Positions 1 to 6,840 of a stretch of DNA of 11,435 bases are shown piece after piece. Numbering within the stretch: position 1 is the stretch's first letter; each line of letters opens with the position of its first letter. Source of the DNA: Caldithrix sp964468415 (lineage in GTDB: Bacteria; Calditrichota; Calditrichia; Calditrichales; Calditrichaceae). The notes under the pieces were generated by a model, which was given only the letters and a program-made list of their open reading frames with translations, did no database searches and was not told where the DNA came from. Location of the stretch: NCBI GenBank assembly GCA_964468415.1, contig CAYXUS010000014.1, forward strand, positions 1-11,435. The letters are read 5' to 3'. The translations under genes and the position numbers were made by a program.

Positions 1-131
1 TTTTCTTGCATTTGATTTTTTATTCGAGTTAAACTAAATGCGATGGAATCCAATTTAAGAATAATTTAGGTAGGAATGCAACTAATTCCCGAAGATGAAG
101 TTCGGTAGTACTTTATTCTTCCTCACTATTA

Positions 132-165
132 ATTTAAGACAAAGCCATGAAACAAAGGATGGCCT
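132..165 (-). terminator. possible weak terminator after the PilZ gene
   Basis: Just beyond the PilZ stop codon the minus strand can form a 7-bp stem (165-159 with 148-142, one G-U pair) around a 10-nt loop, followed by a T-rich stretch, TGTCTT, at 141-136. The stem is short and the T-tract is interrupted, so this is only a candidate end for the 5557-170 gene cluster. The rest of positions 1-169 is AT-rich and I see no gene there. Confidence 0.3.
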
Positions 166-169
166 GGCT

Positions 170-508
170 TTACTTTAAAATATCCGGATAAACCATAGCG
201 ATTTTATTCAGATCATCTTCGCTTAAAAAGTCAAATTCGACGCCCACATGAAAAGTTTTTTCTGTAAGCGCCTTGCAGTTTTTTATCGTTCCCATTGTTT
301 TAACCACATCCGGGCCGATACCGATGGTTAATTCGATGCGGGTTTCCTTTTCCATAGGCATAAACGCTTCGAACGAAATCCCCGTTCGGCTGATATCCAA
401 TGTTCGAACAACCCCTTGTCCTACCACCTGCTGTTTAGAATCAAAAACACGATAGGCTAACAAATTCTCCGATTCTAAGCGCCTTGCTCCCCGGCCGTCA
501 AACCTCAA
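170..508 (-). CDS. PilZ-domain protein, putative c-di-GMP receptor
   Basis: Small soluble protein of about 112 residues, apparently a single PilZ domain. PilZ domains bind cyclic di-GMP through an RxxxR motif and a D/NxSxxG motif. Here RGARR (residues 6-10 of this start) fits the first, and DISRTG (38-43) fits the second. The open frame extends to an ATG at 568, but that start has no Shine-Dalgarno and adds a 20-residue stretch ahead of the usual domain boundary. A TTG at 508 has a perfect AAGGAG 8 nt upstream and begins right at the domain, so I prefer it. No transmembrane segment, signal peptide or output domain is visible; it would act by binding a partner. It is the last gene of an envelope and polysaccharide cluster, which suggests but does not prove control of surface polysaccharide or motility. 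Confidence 0.8.
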   Translation of the reverse strand: MRFDGRGARRLESENLLAYRVFDSKQQVVGQGVVRTLDISRTGISFEAFMPMEKETRIELTIGIGPDVVKTMGTIKNCKALTEKTFHVGVEFDFLSEDDLNKIAMVYPDILK

Positions 509-516
509 TGCTTTTA

Positions 517-522
517 CTCCTT
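517..522 (-). promoter_or_regulatory. Shine-Dalgarno AAGGAG that sets a TTG start for the PilZ gene
   Basis: AAGGAG on the minus strand at 522-517 lies 8 nt before the TTG at 508-506. The longer frame starting with ATG at 568 lacks any comparable site. This spacing and the PilZ domain boundary both support the internal TTG start. Confidence 0.55.
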
Positions 523-614
523 GTAAAATGATTTTTGTTCCAGCCTGCCAAAACAGGGCAGTAACCATTCGCTGGCAGACTCATTGTTTCAGAGAATCCC
601 TTCTCTACCGGATT

Positions 615-947
615 TTATGTATGCTGTTCCGACGCAGTTTCTGTTTTTTTCTGGAATAATTCGGGCATTTCACGCTTGATGTAGGCCTGCGCTTCATCGC
701 TTAATTCGTCCCATGAAAGCTGCACAAAAGGCCATTCATTTAAAATTACATTAATCTTACTTTTGGAATTAGCCGCCCGATTCAGATACAGATATTTTTG
801 TCCGCGGTAAACGACCAGCCCTCCCATAAAATGGCCGCGGGCATATTTCACTTCAACAGAGCTTCGGGTTAAATGCTGAAGCAGTTCATCCAAAATTTTG
901 TTCTCAAGAGTCTCCGGTTTCGATTCTTTTTTACGGGCAACCGCCAC
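615..947 (-). CDS. conserved-looking small protein of unknown function
   Basis: A 110-residue soluble protein that I cannot assign to a named family. It starts at a GTG with GAGG 6 nt upstream, 31 nt after the manC stop, so it is likely co-transcribed. The first 12 residues are lysine and arginine rich. A predicted helix (about 13-30) is followed by an alternating strand-like region containing VKYARGHFMGG and KYLYLN (about 33-57). The C-terminus is charged and probably helical. The middle resembles, from memory only, small hypothetical proteins of Bacteroidota with a Y-x-x-G-x-F-x-G-G pattern. No signal peptide, membrane segment, metal-binding cysteines or nucleotide-binding motif is visible. 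Coding is supported by the ribosome site, tight spacing and a complete frame on the same strand as its neighbours. Confidence 0.75.
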   Translation of the reverse strand: MAVARKKESKPETLENKILDELLQHLTRSSVEVKYARGHFMGGLVVYRGQKYLYLNRAANSKSKINVILNEWPFVQLSWDELSDEAQAYIKREMPELFQKKTETASEQHT

Positions 948-978
948 TTTCTTCCTCTTTTGTTTTTTCGCTATTCGG

Positions 979-2055
979 CTACAGAAATTCGTTCAGCTTT
1001 TTCTTTTTCAGGTGATCGACCACTTCTTTCACTCTCTGCGAACTATCTTTGCGGCAAATTAAAATGGCATCGTCTGTTTCGACCACCGCCAAATTTTCCA
1101 CATCCACCAAAGCAACCAATTTACCCGGGGCATAAATTAAATTATTTTGGGAATCAATTACAACTGATTTTTGCGCCGTAATGGCATTGGCCCGATCATC
1201 TTTCGGCGAAATGGCGTAGGCTGCTTCCCACGAGCCCAAATCACTCCAGGTAAAATCGGCCTCGATAATGGACACATGGCGGGCTTGTTCCATGATGGCA
1301 TAATCAATCGAAATGGATTTTACCCGCATGTACACATCCAGTATCACTTCGTCCATACTGGGTGTATCCACCGCCTGATAAATTCTCTCGAATCCTTCCG
1401 CCATCTCCGGCTGGTGTTCATCGAACTCTCTGAGAATGGTCGATGTTTTCCAGATGAACATGCCACTGTTCCACAAAAAATCTCCGCTTTGCAAAAATAA
1501 TCTGGCGGTTTCCAGATTCGGTTTTTCGGCAAACGTCTTTACTTTGTAGATGGTCCGATTGTCAATAACGGTTAACGGTTCTCCGCGTTGAATATAACCG
1601 TAGCCGGTCTCGGGATAGGTGGGTGTAATGCCAATCGTCACCAAATGGTCGCTTTGCCGGGCATGCAGGGCTGCGGTTTTGATGATTTGCTGGAATGTCT
1701 CTGTTTCCTTTATTAAATGATCGGCCGGCAAGACCACCATCGGCTCGTCCATCGAGGCTCGTTTGCGCACAATGGCAGCCGCCAGTCCGATGCACGGGGC
1801 CGTATTTTTGCCGAACGGTTCGGCAATAATGTTTTTTTCGGGCAACTCCGGCAAATGCTCCCCAATCGGATTTTTTAAATCCTGATTGGTAATCACCAGA
1901 ATTTTATCGTCCGAGGTCAAATCCTTAATCCGCTCGTAGGTTTGGCGAATCATAGATTTGTCGCCGACCAAATTTAAAAGCTGTTTGGGATTTTTCTGTC
2001 TGCTTCTCGGCCAGAAACGTGATCCGACTCCACCTGCCATTAATACGACGTGCAT
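979..2055 (-). CDS. manC: mannose-1-phosphate guanylyltransferase (GDP-mannose pyrophosphorylase)
   Basis: Cytoplasmic nucleotidyltransferase that makes GDP-mannose and pyrophosphate from mannose-1-phosphate and GTP, feeding mannose, fucose or rhamnose-type sugars into surface polysaccharides. The 358-residue protein shows the family's nucleotide-binding signature near the N-terminus (residues 6-26: AGGVGSRFWPRSR then PKQLL), EPFGKNTAP (79-87), LPADH (109-113), TGYGYI (150-155), FAEKP (175-179), the FLWNSGMF segment (193-200) and WSDLGSW (270-276). The length fits the monofunctional form; no fused phosphomannose isomerase domain follows. A strong AAGGAGG sits 4 nt before the ATG, downstream of the TPR lipoprotein stop, so the genes appear co-transcribed. 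No other sugar-nucleotide gene is in the window. A different sugar-1-phosphate substrate is possible but less likely given these motifs. Confidence 0.93.
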   Translation of the reverse strand: MHVVLMAGGVGSRFWPRSRQKNPKQLLNLVGDKSMIRQTYERIKDLTSDDKILVITNQDLKNPIGEHLPELPEKNIIAEPFGKNTAPCIGLAAAIVRKRASMDEPMVVLPADHLIKETETFQQIIKTAALHARQSDHLVTIGITPTYPETGYGYIQRGEPLTVIDNRTIYKVKTFAEKPNLETARLFLQSGDFLWNSGMFIWKTSTILREFDEHQPEMAEGFERIYQAVDTPSMDEVILDVYMRVKSISIDYAIMEQARHVSIIEADFTWSDLGSWEAAYAISPKDDRANAITAQKSVVIDSQNNLIYAPGKLVALVDVENLAVVETDDAILICRKDSSQRVKEVVDHLKKKKLNEFL

Positions 2056-2073
2056 GGTCCCTCCTTTTTCATC

Positions 2074-3003
2074 TCATTTCTTCTGCGTGATTTTCGCCAA
2101 CATTTCCTTTGCCACGCGATTATTCGGTTCCAATTCCAACACCGTCCGAAACACTCTGCGCGCGTTTTCCTTTTCGCCCTTTAAGATATAGGTTTCTCCC
2201 AAATTATTCAAGGCATCGATGTACCGTGGTTTTAAAGTGAGTGCCTTAAAAAACAGACGGATGGCCAAATCGTAATTTCCTTGTTGCTTGTACAAATACC
2301 CCAGATTGTTAATGGCCTCCGGATAATCCTTATCGTACGCCAACGCCTTGTGTAAATGCACAAAGGCACTGTCGGTCTTTCCTTCATAATAATAAATTAC
2401 GGCCAAATTGTTGTGCGCTTTGGCATACGATGAATCCATTTTCAGAACATGCTGATATCCCTTAATTTGGTCCAAGGCATCCGGATCCATTGCCAACTCT
2501 TCGGTCATCGAAAAAACCGTCCAATTCAATTTTCCCGAAAGAATGTTGTTGACCAGCTTCAAATTGTCTTTGGCCTTTTCAAAATTCGGATTAAGGACCA
2601 GCGCCTTTTCGAAATCCTTTTTAGCTTCCTTAAACCGATTAAGCTGAAATAGCGTGTAACCGGCATTGTTCCAGGCCTGATAATAGGTACTGTCCAGGGC
2701 AAGCGCTTTTTCAAAATAGGGTAACGCTTCTTTTAATTTCCCTTCCTTTTCCAGCACAAATCCAATGTAGTTGTACGCTTCGGGAACTTTGTCATCCAGT
2801 TTTAGCACTTCTTTCCAGCGCAAAATAGCCAGGGAATCTTTCCCGTTTTTAAAAAGCAATAATCCCTCGCCAATCAGGCTGTCAACTTGCCTGGCAATTT
2901 GTTCTTTTGTGGGTGCTTTTTGAGGGATGGTTTTCGGGGATGGCTTGAAAATTGCGCATGAAGCTAAAAAGAAAGCGATCAAAAGTATTAAAACATAACG
3001 CAT
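2074..3003 (-). CDS. TPR-repeat lipoprotein
   Basis: Predicted envelope lipoprotein of 309 residues. A short signal peptide ends in the lipobox LASC, placing the lipid-modified cysteine at residue 16. A proline and lysine rich linker (about 19-35) follows. The rest is tetratricopeptide repeats: about three between residues 41 and 141, a less regular segment (about 142-190), then three more to about 293. Typical TPR features are visible, such as repeated A-x-NNLG/A-Y and the A-L at helix ends with an acidic or proline cap. TPR lipoproteins usually act as protein-binding scaffolds at the outer membrane or in the periplasm; the partner is unknown. AGGAGG lies 5 nt before the ATG. The gene is 20 nt after dapF and 18 nt before manC, on the same strand. 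Confidence 0.88.
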   Translation of the reverse strand: MRYVLILLIAFFLASCAIFKPSPKTIPQKAPTKEQIARQVDSLIGEGLLLFKNGKDSLAILRWKEVLKLDDKVPEAYNYIGFVLEKEGKLKEALPYFEKALALDSTYYQAWNNAGYTLFQLNRFKEAKKDFEKALVLNPNFEKAKDNLKLVNNILSGKLNWTVFSMTEELAMDPDALDQIKGYQHVLKMDSSYAKAHNNLAVIYYYEGKTDSAFVHLHKALAYDKDYPEAINNLGYLYKQQGNYDLAIRLFFKALTLKPRYIDALNNLGETYILKGEKENARRVFRTVLELEPNNRVAKEMLAKITQKK

Positions 3004-3023
3004 GGGAACCTCCTATTGTTTGG

Positions 3024-3863
3024 TTATCCCGGAGGTAAACGGTACAAATCGATGTGCCCGACAAAAACCAAATTTGCCGGGCCCGTTAAAACTAATCGGC
3101 CGTTTTCTCGTGAGACTTTAAGAATTCCGCCTTTTGTTCGCACGATAACATCACGCGCGCCCATGCGTTTTTGCCGCCACAAAAGAAGCGCACTGGCGGT
3201 AACACCCGTTCCGCAGGAAAGTGTCTCATCTTCTACTCCGCGTTCGTAAGTACGCAAACAAATTTCTTGCTCTCCCGTTTGCTGCAACACATTGACGTTG
3301 GCTCCTTCCGGGAAAACGGGATGGTGCCTTAGCGGAGGGGCAATTTGCGCCAAAGGAATTTGTTTGATGTCTTCTTTGCTTTCCAGCACCAAATGCGGAA
3401 CCCCAACCTGCACAAATCCCACTATTCTCAAGAAATCGGGAAGCGGTAAGTTTTTTAATTCATCTGCGGTTTTTAGATTGCTCTCGTCGCTCAAAATTTG
3501 CACGCTAATCGTTCCGTCGGCATTAAAAGCAACCGCATGCGCTCCGTCACTGGCCTGCAGGACAAAGGCCTGGCCTTCCTGGCAAAATCCTTTGATGCGG
3601 GCGTACAAAGCCGCGGCACGCAGGCCATTTCCACACATTTGGGCTGCGCTCCCATCGGCATTAAAATAATGCATGCGCAGATGGCCGGTATTTTCCCGGG
3701 TCAAAAAGATAAGTCCGTCAGCACCAATCCCCAGATGGCGATCACACAAAAAACGAATGCGTTCGGGAAGCCAATCGTCCAATGAGGCGTGGGCTTCATC
3801 AGAAACAATAAAGTCATTTCCGGTCGCTTCGATTTTGGCAAATTTTAACCATCTGTGCTTCAT
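3024..3863 (-). CDS. dapF: diaminopimelate epimerase
   Basis: Converts LL-diaminopimelate to the meso form, for lysine synthesis and for cross-linking peptidoglycan, in the cytoplasm without a cofactor. The 279-residue length matches the family. The two catalytic cysteines are present: Cys77 in MCGNG (76-80) and Cys217 in ERGVEDETLSCGTG (207-220). Other family marks are ATGNDF near the N-terminus (13-18), NADGS (68-72) and GVPHLV (154-159; the family usually has N at the second position, so V is a mild variation). The ATG overlaps the stop of the upstream lipoprotein gene in the four-base arrangement ATGA, so translation is probably coupled; no good Shine-Dalgarno is seen. No other dap gene is nearby, so it has been recruited into an envelope-gene operon. 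Confidence 0.95.
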   Translation of the reverse strand: MKHRWLKFAKIEATGNDFIVSDEAHASLDDWLPERIRFLCDRHLGIGADGLIFLTRENTGHLRMHYFNADGSAAQMCGNGLRAAALYARIKGFCQEGQAFVLQASDGAHAVAFNADGTISVQILSDESNLKTADELKNLPLPDFLRIVGFVQVGVPHLVLESKEDIKQIPLAQIAPPLRHHPVFPEGANVNVLQQTGEQEICLRTYERGVEDETLSCGTGVTASALLLWRQKRMGARDVIVRTKGGILKVSRENGRLVLTGPANLVFVGHIDLYRLPPG

Positions 3864-5557
3864 TGTTTACCCGGTAATTGAATTAACACGCCGCCGGTTT
3901 CCCAGCGTTTCCTCACGGAAATCGTGTCGTTTCCAAAATGGAACGGTTCGCAAAATTCAAAAGGGGTAATTCGTCCGCGATCCAACTTTCGGTTGAGGTT
4001 GAAATCGACAAATCCATCGATTTGGTAGGTACCTGCAGGAACAAATTTGAATAAAAAGCTACGCCTGCTTCCTATGAGCCGGCGACGGGAAAAGTTTTTC
4101 TTTTTCAAACCGCGCAACACCAGCACCACCGGTTCGCCATGATCGGGCTCAAGCCGAATCCGGCCGCTTATTTCTCCCAATTCCCGGTTTGAAATAATGG
4201 TAAAGTAGTGGCGACTCAGCGAATCGGCCGTACTCTTTCCCAAATAGCTTTTCAGGCCTTTTAAAGTCAGGATGGAAAAATATCCCCGGCCGGGTTCCAG
4301 ATTTTTTTCGGGAATAAAGTAAGCGGTGTACAAATTTTCCACCTGCCATTTCCCCGAAACCGTCTGCAGAGAATCGTTCCGCAACCGGTAACGCGCACTC
4401 ACCTTGTTCCAATTTACCGGTTGATTGAACTCCAATTTGATGCGTGTTTCGGGCGAAACATTACGGGCACTGTCGGCCGGCAAGTGCCCGATCAGCTTAA
4501 AAGCCGTTGTATCTTTCCGGAGCTTTACCGTAAAATAGGCCAGCAACGTATCGGCACTTCTGTTACCACTGCTGTCGGCAATGTTCCAGCATTTTAATTG
4601 GTACACTTGCAGGCTGTCCAATGGTCGGGGAATGATTTCCCACCAATTGTCTTTTTCATTGGATTTGCCCATAGCAATAATCGGCCATCTTTGCCCGGTC
4701 AGGCTATCGCGTAAAGTAAGAGCGCTCAGGCTATCCCAGCGTACGGGTTCGCTAAAACGCACGCGAATTAGATTTGAAGCCAAAGCCTGCACACCGACCA
4801 ACTTGGGTGCGGTTGTGTCTAATTGAGTCACCATCATGTCCAGGTTCTCAACAGAATTAAGCGAATCATGCAGTGCAACGTCTCGATAGGTAAGCGCAAA
4901 CCGTTCCGAAATTCCATCCAGCAACAAATTGTGATTGCGGTCTTCCACGCCAATGACGCGGTATTTCCCGTCCTTCAAATATTCCAGAACGTATTTACCC
5001 TTGTCTCCCGAAAGCGTCACATAAGCGGGTTTCCGGCTAAACGGATCGAAGTGGGAAGTGTCGGTTAGCGCATAGGCAAAAACATAAAACGATTCGCGAG
5101 GTTTCAGACCGAAAATCCGTCCGGCAATGCGCCCCTGATCAATCGTATCGCCGGTGGAGAATGCCAGAGCAAAACTGTGGCGCATCTTATTTTTGTGCAA
5201 ATCTTCCAGCCCGCTGCCAACGGAAAGCACGTAGGTTTGCTGCGCTTTCAGGGTGTCCTTCAATTTCACCAGAAGAATGCGTCCCTTTTTCCAGTGGGTT
5301 TCAAAAGGCACCGGTGGTGAAATGAACAGATTATTGCGCTCAGTGCCTTCCTGCATACGCTCAGAAAATTCGATTTTAATTTGTGCAAGGTCGGTAGGCA
5401 GGTGAATGGCTCCCGAAAGAGGTACGGTACGAAGAATTTCCGGAGGAATTTTATCAACCGGTCCGCCCGAAGGCGCCATCTGAACGGCACACCCCAATAA
5501 CAAAGACAGGAACAATAGGCCGAAAATCTTTTGTGCTTGTGACAAGGGCTTCTCCAC
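3860..5557 (-). CDS. Ig-like (Big_5) envelope lipoprotein
   Basis: Predicted exported lipoprotein of 565 residues. A hydrophobic signal (about 11-21) runs into the lipobox LLGC with cysteine 23, followed by a GGPVDKIPPE segment typical of Big_5-containing lipoproteins of the Bacteroidota and relatives. Three Ig-like modules can be read: about 38-136 (ending in FSTGD), 248-345 and 350-455, each with an R/K-I/V-x-F-S/N-x-P/R-type strand (IEFSERM, VRFSEPV, LEFNQPV). Two related beta modules lie after the first and third: residues 143-220 and 461-535. Each begins GRI and contains a DxNxNxxxD loop (206-214 and 518-526). The role is unknown; a structural or surface-display job is likely. It starts at GTG 5557 because an in-frame TGA lies just upstream; no Shine-Dalgarno is visible. 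It is the first gene of the 5557-170 cluster. Confidence 0.88.
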   Translation of the reverse strand: MEKPLSQAQKIFGLLFLSLLLGCAVQMAPSGGPVDKIPPEILRTVPLSGAIHLPTDLAQIKIEFSERMQEGTERNNLFISPPVPFETHWKKGRILLVKLKDTLKAQQTYVLSVGSGLEDLHKNKMRHSFALAFSTGDTIDQGRIAGRIFGLKPRESFYVFAYALTDTSHFDPFSRKPAYVTLSGDKGKYVLEYLKDGKYRVIGVEDRNHNLLLDGISERFALTYRDVALHDSLNSVENLDMMVTQLDTTAPKLVGVQALASNLIRVRFSEPVRWDSLSALTLRDSLTGQRWPIIAMGKSNEKDNWWEIIPRPLDSLQVYQLKCWNIADSSGNRSADTLLAYFTVKLRKDTTAFKLIGHLPADSARNVSPETRIKLEFNQPVNWNKVSARYRLRNDSLQTVSGKWQVENLYTAYFIPEKNLEPGRGYFSILTLKGLKSYLGKSTADSLSRHYFTIISNRELGEISGRIRLEPDHGEPVVLVLRGLKKKNFSRRRLIGSRRSFLFKFVPAGTYQIDGFVDFNLNRKLDRGRITPFEFCEPFHFGNDTISVRKRWETGGVLIQLPGKQ

Positions 5558-5575
5558 ATTAATAATTGTTCACTA

Positions 5576-5605
5576 AATATAGGAGAAAAATACCATAACA
5601 GGCAA
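5576..5605 (-). promoter_or_regulatory. candidate promoter for the lipoprotein-dapF cluster
   Basis: On the minus strand TTGCCT (5605-5600) and TATATT (5581-5576) are separated by 18 nt. A start of transcription near 5569 would leave a leader of only about a dozen bases before the GTG start, in keeping with the lack of a visible ribosome site. The position, after the rplS terminator and before the first gene of the next cluster, is what one expects. The -35 match is moderate, so this is tentative. Apart from this, the terminator and a 7-bp hairpin at 5703-5721, I see nothing in the 210-base gap. Confidence 0.4.
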
Positions 5606-5733
5606 CGGAGAAAAAATTTTTCCGCGGCTTTGTGGGGTTGGCAATGGAATGTACTTACGAGGTGCCAGGGGAAAATGAATTTTCTCTTTGTCTTTTCTGC
5701 TTTTCGGGAGAAGTTCCCGAAGCCTTTAAAATT

Positions 5734-5757
5734 AAAAAAGCCGCCGAGAACGGCGGC
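5734..5757 (-). terminator. intrinsic terminator after rplS
   Basis: On the minus strand GCCGCCG (5757-5751), loop TTCT (5750-5747) and CGGCGGC (5746-5740) form a perfect 7-bp all-GC stem, followed at once by six T residues (5739-5734). It lies 10 nt past the rplS stop codon and closes the ffh-to-rplS block. Confidence 0.93.
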
Positions 5758-5767
5758 CTAAAAGTCT

Positions 5768-6109
5768 TTAAACACGTTCTTTGATTCGGGCGGCTTTCCC
5801 GCGACGACTGCGCAAGTAGTACAATTTGGCCCGACGAACCTTTCCGCGTCTTTTTACTTCTATTTTGGCCAAACGTGGCGAATGGAGCGGGAAAATTCGT
5901 TCTACGCCAATACCGTTTGATATTTTGCGTACGGTAAAAGTTTCGTTAATACCGCCACCTTTGCGTTTAATGCAAACACCCTGGAAAACCTGAATGCGCT
6001 CTTTGTTTCCTTCGATAACGCGCACGTGAACCGCAACCGTGTCTCCGGGTTGGAATTCAGGAATATCCATTCGTAATTGATTAGCCGTTACTGCATGTAA
6101 AATGTCCAT
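5768..6109 (-). CDS. rplS: 50S ribosomal protein L19 (bL19)
   Basis: Structural protein of the large ribosomal subunit, located at the interface with the 30S subunit. The 113 residues match the family's length. Recognisable segments are the PGDTVAVHVRVIEGNKERIQ strand region (21-40), VFQGVCIKRKGGGINETFTVRK (41-62, the conserved F-x-G-x-x-I-x-R-x-G-x-G pattern), GVERIFPLHSPRLAKIEV (68-85) and the basic C-terminus RAKLYYLRSRRGKAARIKE. The ATG lies 17 nt after the trmD stop. It has no clear Shine-Dalgarno beyond a GAG about 8 nt upstream. It is the last gene of the block and is followed by a strong terminator. The trmD-rplS pairing is the common bacterial arrangement. Confidence 0.98.
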   Translation of the reverse strand: MDILHAVTANQLRMDIPEFQPGDTVAVHVRVIEGNKERIQVFQGVCIKRKGGGINETFTVRKISNGIGVERIFPLHSPRLAKIEVKRRGKVRRAKLYYLRSRRGKAARIKERV

Positions 6110-6126
6110 AGTTCTGTCTCACATTT

Positions 6127-6828
6127 TTATTTGGTTGTTTCTACATATTTTTTGTACAAATCCGGGCGGCGTTCTTTCGTGATTTTTTCGCGCATTTTTT
6201 GCCGCCATTCCGCGATCTTTTGATGGTGCCCCGAAAGGAGCACTTCGGGAACCTTAACTCCCATGAATTCTTCCGGACGTGTGTAATAAGGCACATCCAG
6301 AAGGTCCTCGGAAAAAGAATCGGTCCAGGCCGAATTAATATCTTTGATTACTCCGGGCAAAAGCCGCACAATCGAATCGATGATCACAAGGCTGGCAATT
6401 TCGCCCGAGCTTAGAATGTAATCTCCGATGGAGATTTCATCGATTTTGTAAAAGTGATGAATTCGCTCATCGATTCCCTTGTAATGCCCGCACAAAAACA
6501 CCAGATGCTCTTTTAGGCTAAGCTCTGTTGCAACCGATTGATTAAATACCCGTCCGCGTGGCGAGGGCATCACAATGTGGGCTTTGCTCACATCCCGTTC
6601 CAAAAAAATTTGCTGCAAGGCTTTGTAAAACGGTTCGATTTTCAGCACCATGCCCGGCCCGCCGCCGTAAGGATAGTCATCAATGGTGCGGTGCTTATCC
6701 GTGGTAAAATCGCGCAAATCGTGAATGGCAATTTCCACGGCCTTTTTACGCCGCCCCATTTTAATGATGCTTTCGTTTAACGGGCCTTCAACGATTTTCG
6801 GGAATCCTGTTACAATATCGATGCGCAT
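6127..6828 (-). CDS. trmD: tRNA (guanine-N1-)-methyltransferase (m1G37)
   Basis: Methylates G37 next to the anticodon of tRNAs that read CNN and some other codons, using AdoMet, and so prevents +1 frameshifts. It is a dimeric SPOUT enzyme with a trefoil knot. Motifs, numbered from this ATG: DDYPYGGGPGMV (50-61), LCGHYKGIDER (112-122), SIGDYILSSGE (133-143), PYYTRPEEFMG (180-190) and EVLLSGHH (195-202). The third motif reads SSGE where the family usually has GGE after T or S, an unusual change in the cofactor loop. The open frame also has a GTG at 6840 directly abutting the rimM stop. The ATG at 6828 is preferred because TrmD proteins normally begin with this M-x-I-x-I-x-T-x-F-P strand. Either start gives close coupling to rimM. 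Confidence 0.96.
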   Translation of the reverse strand: MRIDIVTGFPKIVEGPLNESIIKMGRRKKAVEIAIHDLRDFTTDKHRTIDDYPYGGGPGMVLKIEPFYKALQQIFLERDVSKAHIVMPSPRGRVFNQSVATELSLKEHLVFLCGHYKGIDERIHHFYKIDEISIGDYILSSGEIASLVIIDSIVRLLPGVIKDINSAWTDSFSEDLLDVPYYTRPEEFMGVKVPEVLLSGHHQKIAEWRQKMREKITKERRPDLYKKYVETTK

Positions 6829-6840
6829 CTCAAAGAACAC

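Noticed and set aside
81..109. CCGAA/TTCGG hairpin near the left edge
   Set aside because: The stem is only 5 bp plus a bulged 4-bp extension. The following sequence is not a clean T-tract and no plus-strand gene ends there.
591..606. AGAGAA/TTCTCT hairpin between the 110-residue gene and the PilZ gene
   Set aside because: It is a 6-bp AT-rich stem without a T-tract and is too weak to call a terminator or riboswitch.
873..1181. Plus-strand frame opposite manC and the 110-residue gene
   Set aside because: It is antisense to two well-supported genes and shows no motif; it is a composition shadow. The same applies to the plus-strand frames opposite dapF, ffh and rsmB.
5703..5721. 7-bp hairpin TTCGGGA/TCCCGAA between rplS and the lipoprotein gene
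   Set aside because: No T-tract follows on either strand. The strong terminator for rplS is the neighbouring GC stem at 5757-5734, so this one has no assigned role.
6829..6840. GTG start of trmD directly after the rimM stop
   Set aside because: It adds four residues ahead of the canonical TrmD N-terminal strand and has no properly spaced ribosome site; the ATG at 6828 fits the family better.
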